From contig DASPZU010000096.1 of the NCBI GenBank assembly GCA_035636095.1, positions 1 through 62,843 of the forward strand: a DNA stretch of 62,843 nt, written 5' to 3'. Shown here in pieces: positions 35,020 through 43,383 of the stretch (positions are counted from its first letter, which is position 1; each line of letters opens with the position of its first letter). Made by a program: the position numbers and the translations under genes. A model generated the notes under the pieces. That model was not told where the DNA came from and ran no database searches. It saw only the letters and a list, made by a program, of their open reading frames with translations. Source of the stretch: Gp7-AA10 sp035636095 (GTDB lineage Bacteria > Acidobacteriota > Thermoanaerobaculia > Gp7-AA8).

Positions 35020-36140
35020 AGCGGGCCGCCTCGATTCTCGTTTGCATCGGAGTGGCATGCGCCAGGCGTGAGGCGCCTCGGCCTGCAACACCTGCCATCG
35101 AGTCGGCCATCGCCGACACCGATGAACGCACCAGCATCCTCGACATCGCGCATGGCGCAACGGTCGTCTCGCGAACCGGCGAGGCCTTCCTGGGCGCTTC
35201 GGCGCTGCGCGCGACCGACGGCCATCCCGGAACATTCTGGATGACGCCGCTGGCCGATCTGCCGCAATCGATGGTGGTGGCGCTGCCTTCACGAAGCCGC
35301 ATCGACAGAGTCGGAATTCGGACGTTCATCGAAGGCGGCTTCGCCGCGAATCGCGTTGCATTTGAGGGATCGAGCGATGGCAAAACCTTCTTGCCCATCA
35401 TCGCGATCAAATCGGCCTCCACCAATGACGCGCAGTGGTTCGACGTCAAGCCGATCGAGTTGTCGTCCATTCGTGTCACGATGATCGACGGCGCAGTCGA
35501 GAATCACGACCTGCGCCTGTACTCGATTCTCGCGACGGGCAAAGAGCTCGAGCCTGCCCGTCCGGGCGACATCGCCGGCTGCTGGACCATCAACGGCGAA
35601 CAGGCGCGATTCCAGCGCCACGGTTCCTACGTGATCGGGGTCCTGCAAACGGGAAAAGAGCCGATGCGTTTCGATGGCGCTTTCGATGGACGCATCTATC
35701 GATTGAGCTGGATCCGCGGCAACGATTACGGCATGGCGCTGATCACGGTGTCGCCCGACGGACAGCATCTCAGCGGCCTCAACTGGCACGAGGAAGCGAT
35801 TCCGATGTTCTTCGACACGTCTTGGTTCGGAGAGCGCTCAAAATGCGCGCTTCCGATCCGCGAGCCGGCAGCCGCGATTCTGCAGCGCACCGGCAGATTG
35901 TCGCTCTACGGACGCACTGAGCTTCCGATCACGCCATCGGCGCAGTTCCGATTCGTGGCGCACGAATTTCGTTTTCCGACCGCCAAGGAAAATCACGATG
36001 CCGCCGAGCGTGCGTGCGAGCCGTGGGCAAAGCGCGGCTTCGCATGCATCGCGGCCGGCAGCGACAATCCGCGCCAGGATCCGGTGACCGAATCGATGCG
36101 CGCGCTGTACAGCACTGTCGATGTGGAGATTCGGAGATAA
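35016..36140 (+). CDS. Lipoprotein with discoidin (F5/8 type C)-like domain
   Basis: The 374-residue precursor has a lipobox (CIGVAC) at residues about 9-14. Residues about 45-170 (ALRATDGHPGTFWMT...DRVGIRTFIEGGFAANRVAFEGSSDGKTF...RVTMIDG) have the order of a discoidin jelly-roll, which binds carbohydrate or surface ligands. The C-terminal half is not recognised. The gene overlaps glyS by four bases, which looks like translational coupling without an obvious functional link. Confidence 0.65.
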   Translation: MKRAASILVCIGVACARREAPRPATPAIESAIADTDERTSILDIAHGATVVSRTGEAFLGASALRATDGHPGTFWMTPLADLPQSMVVALPSRSRIDRVGIRTFIEGGFAANRVAFEGSSDGKTFLPIIAIKSASTNDAQWFDVKPIELSSIRVTMIDGAVENHDLRLYSILATGKELEPARPGDIAGCWTINGEQARFQRHGSYVIGVLQTGKEPMRFDGAFDGRIYRLSWIRGNDYGMALITVSPDGQHLSGLNWHEEAIPMFFDTSWFGERSKCALPIREPAAAILQRTGRLSLYGRTELPITPSAQFRFVAHEFRFPTAKENHDAAERACEPWAKRGFACIAAGSDNPRQDPVTESMRALYSTVDVEIRR

Positions 36141-36141
36141 T
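36136..36141 (+). promoter_or_regulatory. Leaderless-type -10 box for ppdK
   Basis: GATAAT ends 10 bases before the ppdK ATG and overlaps the TAA stop of the preceding lipoprotein gene. The gap has no Shine-Dalgarno. Confidence 0.5.
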
Positions 36142-36151
36142 CGCGCCCGCG

Positions 36152-38878
36152 ATGCCGCAAAAGTACGTCTATGACTTCGGCGAGGGTCACGCCGAAGGCA
36201 ACGCGAAGATGAAGGACATCCTGGGCGGCAAGGGCGCCGGCCTGGCCGAGATGACGAACATCGGCGTCCCGGTTCCACCCGGCTTCACGATCTCGACCGA
36301 GGTATGCACGTATTTTTATGCCAACGGAAAGAAATATCCCCCCGAGCTGAAAAAAACTGTCGAGGAAAACCTCGGACGCGTGGAGAAATCGGTCGGCAAA
36401 AAATTCGGCGATCCGAAGCAGCCGCTTCTGGTGTCCGTTCGCTCCGGCGCGCGCGCGTCCATGCCCGGCATGATGGACACCATCCTCAACCTGGGCCTCA
36501 ACGACGAGACGGTGAAAGGACTGGCGGCCTCGGCCAACGAACGCTTCGCCTACGACTCCTATCGTCGATTCATTCAGATGTACTCCGACGTCGTCCTCAA
36601 CATCGATCGCGAGCATTTCGAGCACGAGCTCTTGGCCGCGCGCGATCGTGCCGGAGTCAGGACCGATGCCGAGATTCCGGCTGCCGATCTGATGAAGCTC
36701 GTAGAAACATATAAGAATATCGTAGCTAATAACAACAACAAATTCCCTCAAGATGTCGGCGACCAGCTGTGGGGCGCGGTGGGCGCCGTCTTTCTATCGT
36801 GGAACAACCAACGCGCGATCACCTATCGCAAGTTGAACGGAATTCCCGACGACTGGGGCACGGCCGTCAACGTGCAGTCGATGGTCTTCGGCAACATGGG
36901 CGAAGACTCCGCCACCGGGGTGGCGTTCACTCGCAATCCCTCCACCGGCGAAAAGAAGTTCTTCGGCGAATATCTCCCCAACGCGCAGGGTGAGGATGTC
37001 GTGGCCGGAATTCGCACGCCCCTTCCGATCTCGAAAGCACAAGTAGTCGGCAATGAAAAGTCGCTGGAAGAGACGATGCCGGCGGTCTACAAACAACTCC
37101 AGGACGTCTACAAGAGGCTCGAGGACCACTACCGCGACATGCAGGACATCGAGTTCACCATCGAGAAGGGGAAGCTCTATCTCCTGCAGACGCGCACCGG
37201 AAAGCGCACCGGGTTCGCAGCCGTGAAGATCGCGTGCGACATGGTCGATGAGAAGCGGATCGCGCCGCGCGACGCCGTCTCGCGCGTCGAGGCTAATCAG
37301 ATCACGCAGCTTCTCGCGCCGGTGTTCGACGCCGCCGAAAAACAAAAAGCGCTCAAAGGTGGCCGCCTCCTCGGCCGCGGTCTTCCGGCCGGTCCGGGGG
37401 CGGCGGCGGGGCGGGTGGCCTTCAACCCCGAACACGCGGTCGCGATGGCGAAGGACGGCCCGGTCGTCCTGGTGCGCATCGAGACCTCACCCGAGGACAT
37501 CGCGGGCATGCACAGCGCAGTCGGGATTCTCACCACGCGAGGAGGTTTGACCTCGCATGCCGCCGTGGTCGCACGCGGCATGGGACGGCCGTGCGTCGTC
37601 GGTGGAGGATCGCTGCGCGTCGATTACTCGCGCGGCGAGCTGCGATCGGAGGGCCACGAGCCGCTCGAGGAAGGCGATTGGATCTCCATCGACGGCAGCA
37701 CTGGCGAAGTAATCAGCGGGCAACTCGCGACGCGTCCGTCGGAAATCATCCAGGTGCTGCTGGAAGGAACGATGAAGCCGGCGCAGTCGGAAGTTTTTCG
37801 CAACTTCGATCGGCTCCTCAAATGGGCCGACGAAATCCGCAGCCTAGGCGTTCGTACCAATGCCGACACGCCGCAGGATGCGCGCGTTGCCCGCCTCTTC
37901 GGTGCACACGGAATCGGTCTCTGCCGCACCGAGCACATGTTTTTCGCGGAAGAGCGCATCCTCCGCATTCGGGAGATGATCCTCGCGCGCAATGAGGACG
38001 GACGGCGCAAAGCGATCGATCAGCTCCTGCCCTATCAGAAAGGGGATTTCGAAGGCATCTTTCGCGAGCTGGCCGGCATGCCGGTCACGATCCGCCTCCT
38101 CGATCCCCCGCTCCACGAATTTCTCCCTCACACCGAGAGTCAGATCTCGACAGTTGCGCGCGACATGGAATGGGGATTCGTCGAGCTGCGCGCAAAGGTC
38201 AATCAGCTGCACGAAACGAATCCGATGCTCGGCCATCGCGGCTGCCGGCTGGCGATCACGTTCCCCGAGATTTACGAAATGCAGGTGCGCGCGATCTACC
38301 AGGCTGCCTGCGAAGTGAAAGGCGACGGCGTCGACGCGAAACCGGAAGTGATGATTCCGCTGGTCGGGACCGTCAAAGAGTTGACGATCCTGACCGACAT
38401 GGTTCGCCGCGTTGCCGCGGAAGTGATCAAGGATCGGGGAGTCGATATCCCGATCATCGTCGGAACGATGATCGAGATTCCACGTGCCGCGTTGATCGCC
38501 GACAAGCTCGCCGAGACTGCAGAGTTCTTCTCCTTCGGGACGAATGATCTGACGCAAATGACCTTCGGATACTCGCGCGACGATGCCGGCACGTTCCTGC
38601 CCGAATACGTCGACAAGAAAATTCTGCCGAAGGACCCCTTCGAGTCACTCGATCAGGAAGGAGTCGGTCAGCTCGTGCGCGTGGGCACCGAGCGCGGGCG
38701 GAGCGCAAACAAGAAGCTGAAGGTCGGCGTGTGCGGGGAACACGGCGGCGATCCCGATTCGATTCGCTTCTTCCGCTCGTGCAATCTCGATTACGTTTCG
38801 TGCTCGCCCTATCGCGTCCCTGTTGCGCGTTTGGCCGCTGCACAGGCAGAGCTCGAATTCAAGCACTACGAAGGCTGA
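36152..38878 (+). CDS. ppdK: Pyruvate, phosphate dikinase
   Basis: This 908-residue enzyme interconverts pyruvate/ATP/Pi and PEP/AMP/PPi. The N-terminal ATP-grasp begins KDILGGKGAGLAEM, the phosphohistidine loop is GGLTSHAAVVARGMGRPCVVG-like (residues about 462-482), and the PEP barrel has SFGTNDLTQMTFGYSRDD and VGVCGEHGGDP. Start 36152 gives the family N-terminus; the frame runs open upstream through the previous gene. A short heptamer repeat follows the stop. Confidence 0.96.
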   Translation: MPQKYVYDFGEGHAEGNAKMKDILGGKGAGLAEMTNIGVPVPPGFTISTEVCTYFYANGKKYPPELKKTVEENLGRVEKSVGKKFGDPKQPLLVSVRSGARASMPGMMDTILNLGLNDETVKGLAASANERFAYDSYRRFIQMYSDVVLNIDREHFEHELLAARDRAGVRTDAEIPAADLMKLVETYKNIVANNNNKFPQDVGDQLWGAVGAVFLSWNNQRAITYRKLNGIPDDWGTAVNVQSMVFGNMGEDSATGVAFTRNPSTGEKKFFGEYLPNAQGEDVVAGIRTPLPISKAQVVGNEKSLEETMPAVYKQLQDVYKRLEDHYRDMQDIEFTIEKGKLYLLQTRTGKRTGFAAVKIACDMVDEKRIAPRDAVSRVEANQITQLLAPVFDAAEKQKALKGGRLLGRGLPAGPGAAAGRVAFNPEHAVAMAKDGPVVLVRIETSPEDIAGMHSAVGILTTRGGLTSHAAVVARGMGRPCVVGGGSLRVDYSRGELRSEGHEPLEEGDWISIDGSTGEVISGQLATRPSEIIQVLLEGTMKPAQSEVFRNFDRLLKWADEIRSLGVRTNADTPQDARVARLFGAHGIGLCRTEHMFFAEERILRIREMILARNEDGRRKAIDQLLPYQKGDFEGIFRELAGMPVTIRLLDPPLHEFLPHTESQISTVARDMEWGFVELRAKVNQLHETNPMLGHRGCRLAITFPEIYEMQVRAIYQAACEVKGDGVDAKPEVMIPLVGTVKELTILTDMVRRVAAEVIKDRGVDIPIIVGTMIEIPRAALIADKLAETAEFFSFGTNDLTQMTFGYSRDDAGTFLPEYVDKKILPKDPFESLDQEGVGQLVRVGTERGRSANKKLKVGVCGEHGGDPDSIRFFRSCNLDYVSCSPYRVPVARLAAAQAELEFKHYEG

Positions 38879-38880
38879 CC

Positions 38881-38948
38881 GGCAGAAGGCAGAACGATGC
38901 TACATTTCGTTACTTCTGCCTTCTGCCTTCTGCCTTCTGACTTCTGCC
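38881..38948 (+). repeat. Inverted heptamer repeat (GGCAGAA/TTCTGCC) between ppdK and dedA
   Basis: Left arm 38881-38894 has two GGCAGAA units. Right arm 38914-38948 has five TTCTGCC units (one TTCTGAC), with a 19-base loop between. The right arm is inside the 3' end of the DedA-family gene and encodes its C-terminal tail. Confidence 0.88.
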
Positions 38949-39496
38949 CGATCCCGCCATTGATGCCACGCCCAGATCGCGACGCCGACGACGATCAGGA
39001 TCAGCAGTCCCCACTTCTCGATGTGGGCGGCGCGACCGAGGATGCGTTCAACCGCGCGGCCGAAGTAGAACCCCGCCGTCGCGATGACGATCGCCCACAC
39101 GATGCAAGTGATCGCTTCGTAGATCAGAAACTTGATCATCGAAATACGCGAGATGCCGATGATCACGGCACATGTGACGCGCAGGCCATAAAGCCACTGC
39201 GTGATGAAAATCGCCGGAGCGCCGTAGCGCTCGAAGATGCGAATGCCCTTTCCGAAGTGCCTCTTCATCTTCGGAAACCGGTCGAGCAGCTGCACTCCTT
39301 TGGTGCGACCGAGCCAGAACCAGAAAACATGGCCGACATAGGCGCCGGAAGCGGCCACCGCGATCACCCCCATCAGCTCCAGGTATCCCCGCTGGGCAAA
39401 GAAGCCGGCCATGACCAGGATCGTCTCGCCCTCGAGAAACGTCCCGACGAAAACGGCGATGTACCCGAACTTGTGGAGGAGAAGCTCTGGCGACAT
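38900..39496 (-). CDS. DedA-family inner-membrane protein with repeat-encoded tail
   Basis: The 198-residue protein has the DedA (SNARE-associated) pattern: GTFLEGETILVMAGFFAQRG, FWLGRTKG, and RYGAPAIFITQWLYGLRV. DedA proteins are implicated in undecaprenyl-phosphate or phospholipid flipping. Membrane segments fill most of residues 10-175. The last 16 residues (AEVRRQKAEGRSNEM) are encoded by the TTCTGCC heptamer array, so this tail probably arose when the repeat entered or replaced the original 3' end. Confidence 0.88.
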   Translation of the reverse strand: MSPELLLHKFGYIAVFVGTFLEGETILVMAGFFAQRGYLELMGVIAVAASGAYVGHVFWFWLGRTKGVQLLDRFPKMKRHFGKGIRIFERYGAPAIFITQWLYGLRVTCAVIIGISRISMIKFLIYEAITCIVWAIVIATAGFYFGRAVERILGRAAHIEKWGLLILIVVGVAIWAWHQWRDRAEVRRQKAEGRSNEM

Positions 39497-39580
39497 TCAG
39501 GGCCGAAAATGCAAGATCCGGGACTTGTTGAAATAAATGACCCGCAGGGAGCGTAACATTTAGCCATAGGAGAAGGTCCA

Positions 39581-40063
39581 ATGAAGGCGCAAACCGTCGC
39601 GATAGCCATCGCTGTACTCGCACTGCCGGTCTACGCTGCTGACCAGCAGCAATCGAAGAAGACAACGAGCTCCACGCAAACGCAGATCTCTGCCCCTGCC
39701 ACGGAGTCGAATGACTCGCCCCTTGTCGCGGCCGCCAAGGCCACCGGCCGCCTGGGCAAGAAGCCGGGATACGTCATCACGAACGAGACGCTCCTCCGCG
39801 TCGGCACCAGCCGCCTCGGCATGGCGTCGACGCAGCCGGCAGCGCTGCCGCCCTCGACCCCTGCCGCCAAAACTCCGGTCGCAACGCCCAAGCCGCAGCC
39901 TGCTGCGAAGCCGAAAGCCGATGCGGACGTTCGCCCGCGCGCGGTACGGCAAGCGCAGGCGAAATCGGATTACACGGGCGAGGAAGCCGAAGCGCGTCAT
40001 GACGATCCCGCGCAGCAGGAGCGCCAGATGCAACAGACGACATCGCAGAAGCCGCCGCAGTAA
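39581..40063 (+). CDS. Secreted Ala/Pro-rich hypothetical protein
   Basis: The 160-residue product has a clear signal peptide (MKAQTVAIAIAVLALPVYAA) and a mature part rich in Ala, Pro, Lys and Gln with no fold I recognise. AGGAG precedes the ATG by 8 bases. It stands alone, divergent from dedA and followed by a REP-like palindrome. Confidence 0.6.
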   Translation: MKAQTVAIAIAVLALPVYAADQQQSKKTTSSTQTQISAPATESNDSPLVAAAKATGRLGKKPGYVITNETLLRVGTSRLGMASTQPAALPPSTPAAKTPVATPKPQPAAKPKADADVRPRAVRQAQAKSDYTGEEAEARHDDPAQQERQMQQTTSQKPPQ

Positions 40064-40064
40064 C

Positions 40065-40134
40065 GTCATCCTGAGTCGCGCAGACGGCGAAGGATCTCGC
40101 TGGAGAGATCCTTCGCTTCGCTAAGGATGGCAAA
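40065..40134 (+). repeat. REP-like palindrome with perfect 12-base stem
   Basis: The core GCGAAGGATCTC (40087-40098) and GAGATCCTTCGC (40105-40116) pair perfectly around a 6-base loop. The outer GTCATCCTGAG and CTAAGGATGGC pair loosely. It is the same family as the element at 7366 and could end transcription from both sides, though no T-run follows. Confidence 0.8.
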
Positions 40135-40194
40135 GTCACGCGTGTCGGCGCATGTATTTGTAGCCGCCGAACGCCGTCTCCCGACTCGAAACCC

Positions 40195-41196
40195 TCACTG
40201 AATACTCTCGGCTTTTAGCGAACGCGACATCAGCCGCAGGATGGCCTTCGCCGGCGGCTCTTCCTCGTACAAAACCCGGTACATCTCGGCCGTGATCGGC
40301 ATGTCGATCGAATGCCGGTCCGCCAACTGTTTCGCGGCCTTGGCGGTCTTCACGCCCTCGGCCACAAACTTCGCGTCGTCGAGGATCTCGTTCAGCTTCT
40401 TTCCCTGTCCCAGAGCGACGCCGACCGAGCGATTGCGCGACAGAGATCCGGTACATGTCAGCACCAGATCGCCCATTCCGGCCAGTCCGGCAAAAGTCTC
40501 CGGCCGGCCGCCCAGCGCGATTCCGAGCTTGCTGATCTCATAGAGGCCGCGCGTGATGAGGGCGGCATTGGTATTGAAGCCGAGTCCGAGACCTTCGACG
40601 ACGCCGGCGGCGATGGCGATGACGTTCTTCAACGAGCCCGCCAGCTCGACCCCGACGACATCGTTGGCGTGATAGAGCCGCAGCGTGCGGCACGACAGCG
40701 CGCGCTGCATTTGTTGCGAGAAATCGGCATCGCTCGACGCAACCACGGCCGCAGTCGGATCGCCGCGGGCCGTTTCGAGAGCGAAGGTCGGTCCCGACAG
40801 AACCGCGAACGCTCGCAGCGAATCGCCCAGGACATCGGCGGTGATTTGCGACATCCGCTCCAGTGTGTCGTTCTCGATACCCTTCGTTCCCGACAGCACG
40901 TTCACCGGCGATTGCAGATGCGCCTCGAGCTCGGAAAGCACGCGGCGATAGTGATGGCTCGGAACGATCATGAATACCGTGTCGCTGAACGAGGCTGCCT
41001 GCGCCAGCGAGTGCGTCGCGTGGATGTTGCGATCGAGCGGCAGTCCGGCCAGATACGACGGATTGCTTCGGCGCTTCTCGATTCCTTCGGCAACTTCAGG
41101 ATCGTGGGCCCACAGCAGGACCTCGTGACCGCAACGCGCCGCGATCATGGCCATGGCAGTCCCGAACGTTCCCGCTCCGACGATCGAAAGCTTCAC
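40195..41196 (-). CDS. gpsA: Glycerol-3-phosphate dehydrogenase [NAD(P)+]
   Basis: This 333-residue enzyme reduces dihydroxyacetone phosphate to sn-glycerol-3-phosphate for phospholipids. The Rossmann VGAGTFGTAMAMIAA motif, LAGSLKNVIAIAAGV and AGMGDLVLTCTG are present. GTG 41196 overlaps the plsY stop and is preferred to the far longer open frame upstream. Following plsY, it makes the substrate for the acylation that PlsY performs. Confidence 0.95.
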   Translation of the reverse strand: MKLSIVGAGTFGTAMAMIAARCGHEVLLWAHDPEVAEGIEKRRSNPSYLAGLPLDRNIHATHSLAQAASFSDTVFMIVPSHHYRRVLSELEAHLQSPVNVLSGTKGIENDTLERMSQITADVLGDSLRAFAVLSGPTFALETARGDPTAAVVASSDADFSQQMQRALSCRTLRLYHANDVVGVELAGSLKNVIAIAAGVVEGLGLGFNTNAALITRGLYEISKLGIALGGRPETFAGLAGMGDLVLTCTGSLSRNRSVGVALGQGKKLNEILDDAKFVAEGVKTAKAAKQLADRHSIDMPITAEMYRVLYEEEPPAKAILRLMSRSLKAESIQ

Positions 41197-41840
41197 TCTT
41201 TCCTCTCGCCCATTCGCCGTTCGCGCCCCTGGGCAAGGCGCGCGATGTTGGAATGGTGCTTCACGATGATTGCGATCGCGATGACGATGCTGATGATGAT
41301 CGACCAGAACGGCGCCTGAGTGAGGAATCGCAGGAAGATCGGAATGGAAGCGGCGCTGACGATCGATCCGAGCGAAACGAATCGCGTCGAAATCACGACG
41401 ATCGCAAAGACGATCGCGCCTGCGGCAAGAGCGATCGGATCGAGCGCCAGAAATGCCCCCGCTGCCGTTGCGACCCCTTTCCCTCCGTGAAATCCGAGCC
41501 ACACCGGAAACATGTGCGCCAGAACGGCGATCAGCGCGCACAGCGAAATCCAGAACGCGCGGGAGTGCAGAGGCGACATGTCAACGCCGACCGGCAGCGG
41601 CCAGCCAGGGTTGGCCGTCACCCATTTGGCCAACGCCACTGCCGCGTAACCCTTGGCCATGTCCAGCAGCAGCGCGATGATGCCTGGCAATTTGCCGGAC
41701 GATCGCGCAACGTTGGTCGCGCCGACGTTGTGGCTGCCGACTTTGCGAATGTCGGCGCCCGTCGTGAGCTTGACGATCAGGAAGCTGAACGGAGTCGATC
41801 CGATCAGATAGGCCGCCACCAGGAGTCCGGCTAAGCGCAC
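41193..41840 (-). CDS. plsY: Glycerol-3-phosphate acyltransferase PlsY
   Basis: This 215-residue integral membrane enzyme transfers acyl from acyl-phosphate to glycerol-3-phosphate. YLIGSTPFSFLIVKLTTGADIRKVGSHNVGATNVAR and the GFHGGKGVATAAGAFLAL loop (given here as two pieces of a longer stretch) are diagnostic. GTG 41840 follows a TAGAAT box after only six bases. It is coupled to gpsA through a GTGA overlap. Confidence 0.93.
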   Translation of the reverse strand: MRLAGLLVAAYLIGSTPFSFLIVKLTTGADIRKVGSHNVGATNVARSSGKLPGIIALLLDMAKGYAAVALAKWVTANPGWPLPVGVDMSPLHSRAFWISLCALIAVLAHMFPVWLGFHGGKGVATAAGAFLALDPIALAAGAIVFAIVVISTRFVSLGSIVSAASIPIFLRFLTQAPFWSIIISIVIAIAIIVKHHSNIARLAQGRERRMGERKE

Positions 41841-41846
41841 GAACGC

Positions 41847-41852
41847 ATTCTA
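41847..41852 (-). promoter_or_regulatory. Leaderless-type -10 box for plsY
   Basis: TAGAAT on the minus strand ends six bases before the plsY GTG. It overlaps the TAG stop of the DUF6036-like remnant. Confidence 0.45.
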
Positions 41853-42143
41853 GCCGCGACCCCCAAACCGCTCGCGATTGACGAGTCCGTGGCGGACCAT
41901 GGCGTCGACGTCGATCAAATCCTTACCATGACCGCGCTCCAACTTGGAGAGAGCCTGGGAATAGAAATCGTAGTGATGAAAAGACAAGATGAATGGACTG
42001 CGCTCCGGCCATCCGGGGAGTTCCGGGACAAAGTCGGCAGGAGACGCACGTTCAATATTGATTTGCAGTTTCTCTTTGAGTTAGGGCAGAGCGCGAAGGT
42101 AAATCCTGCCGCTGTCGCGCGCGTGCGCGGCCACCGCTTTCAT
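41850..42143 (-). pseudogene. Remnant of a DUF6036-type nucleotidyltransferase-like gene
   Basis: The minus strand reads MKAVAAHARDSGRIYL, then a TAA at 42083-42081. In the same frame it continues LKEKLQINIERASPADFVP, ELPGWPERSPF, FHHYDFYSQALSKLERG and VDAMVRHGLV. These blocks, in this order, are those of DUF6036-family proteins, but the segment that should follow GRIYL (a GGATAVL-type nucleotidyltransferase core) is missing and replaced by the stop. An internal deletion plus nonsense codon would explain it. The plus-strand ORF over the same DNA has no support. Confidence 0.65.
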
Positions 42144-42228
42144 GAACTCTCGCAGTCGCGGCTCAGTTATGGGCGAACGCATTCCGCCGCGCGCTCGAAG
42201 CTAACCAGAGTTCGGATCCGCGAACAGT

Positions 42229-43383
42229 CTAGATCCCCTCGAAGGCGTTCTCCAGATCGGCGATGAGGTCCTCGACGTCCTCGATGCCGACCGAGATCCG
42301 TACCAGGCCGGGGGTGATGCCGAGGCGCTGGCGTTGGTCGATGGGGACCGAGGCGTGGGTCATGGTCTCCGGATGCGAGATCAATGTTTCGACGCCGCCT
42401 AACGACTCGCCGAGCGAGCAGAGGCGAACGCGATTCAGAAACTTGGCGGCATTGTCTTTCGATCCGAGCTCGAACGAGATCAGAGCCCCAAAGCCGTTCA
42501 TCTGGCGCCTGGCCAGCGCGTGCTGCGGGTGGTTCGGAAGTCCGGGATAGTAAAGCTTTTTCACCTTGGGATGATGGCTGAGGTAGCTCGCGATCGCGAT
42601 TCCATTTTCCTCGTGACGCTTCATCCGCACCGCGAGGGTCTTGACGCCGCGAAGCACGAGCCAGGAATCAAACGGTGACAAGATCGCCCCGATGGCGTTC
42701 TGCAGAAATCCGATCTGCTCCGCGATGGCGTCGGAATTCGAGATCACTGCACCGCCGACGGAGTCGGAATGACCATTCAAGAACTTGGTTGTCGAGTGAA
42801 CGACGATGTCGGCGCCCAGCTCGATCGGCCGCTGCAGGTACGGCGAGCAGAACGTGTTGTCGACAACCACCAGCGCCCCGCGCTTGTGGGCCACTTCGGC
42901 ACACGCGGCGATGTCGGTCAAGGTCATCATCGGGTTGGTGGGGGTCTCGAGGTACACGATCTTTGTGTTAGGCCGTATCGCGTCGCGCACCGCCTCCACC
43001 CGCGATGTGTCGACGTACGTGAACTGCAGGCCGAATTTTTCCAGCACGCGATTGAACAGACGGTACGAGCCGCCATACATGTTCTCGCCGGCGATGACGT
43101 GATCGCCGGACTTCAACATCCGGAAGACGACATCGATCGCCGACATGCCCGACGCGAAGCAGTGGCCGTGTTTCCCCCGCTCCAGCGCGGCCAGATTGGC
43201 CTCCAGCACGCTGCGCGTTGGATTTTTTGTGCGCGCGTACTCGTAGCCTTTGTTCTCCCCCAGTCGCGGCTGGACGTAGGTGGAGGTGGCGAAGATCGGA
43301 TAGGTGACCGCGCCGGTGACCGGCTCCGGCTCCTGGCCCGCATGAACGCATTCGGTTGAAAAACCCATGGCGGTGGCCCTCAT
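42229..43383 (-). CDS. Cystathionine gamma-synthase/lyase-type PLP enzyme
   Basis: The 384-residue Cys/Met metabolism enzyme has the PLP lysine in HSTTKFLNGHSD and the motif YEYARTKNPTR. It acts on cystathionine or homoserine esters; sequence alone does not separate MetB, MetC and lyase activities. The gene in front is a cysteine synthase/cystathionine beta-synthase homologue, which favours reverse transsulfuration (homocysteine to cysteine). ATG 43383 overlaps the upstream stop (ATGA); an ATG three codons earlier and one three codons later are also possible. Confidence 0.88.
   Translation of the reverse strand: MRATAMGFSTECVHAGQEPEPVTGAVTYPIFATSTYVQPRLGENKGYEYARTKNPTRSVLEANLAALERGKHGHCFASGMSAIDVVFRMLKSGDHVIAGENMYGGSYRLFNRVLEKFGLQFTYVDTSRVEAVRDAIRPNTKIVYLETPTNPMMTLTDIAACAEVAHKRGALVVVDNTFCSPYLQRPIELGADIVVHSTTKFLNGHSDSVGGAVISNSDAIAEQIGFLQNAIGAILSPFDSWLVLRGVKTLAVRMKRHEENGIAIASYLSHHPKVKKLYYPGLPNHPQHALARRQMNGFGALISFELGSKDNAAKFLNRVRLCSLGESLGGVETLISHPETMTHASVPIDQRQRLGITPGLVRISVGIEDVEDLIADLENAFEGI

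Noticed and set aside
40136..40456. Minus-strand ORF ending GGYKYMRRHA after gpsA
   Set aside because: Most of it is antisense or out of frame with gpsA, and only the short tail lies in intergenic DNA. There is no start or ribosome site for a small gene.
41889..42266. 125-residue plus-strand ORF before the transsulfuration genes
   Set aside because: Its DNA reads as a decayed DUF6036-like protein on the minus strand, which has conserved blocks in the right order. The plus-strand product is featureless.
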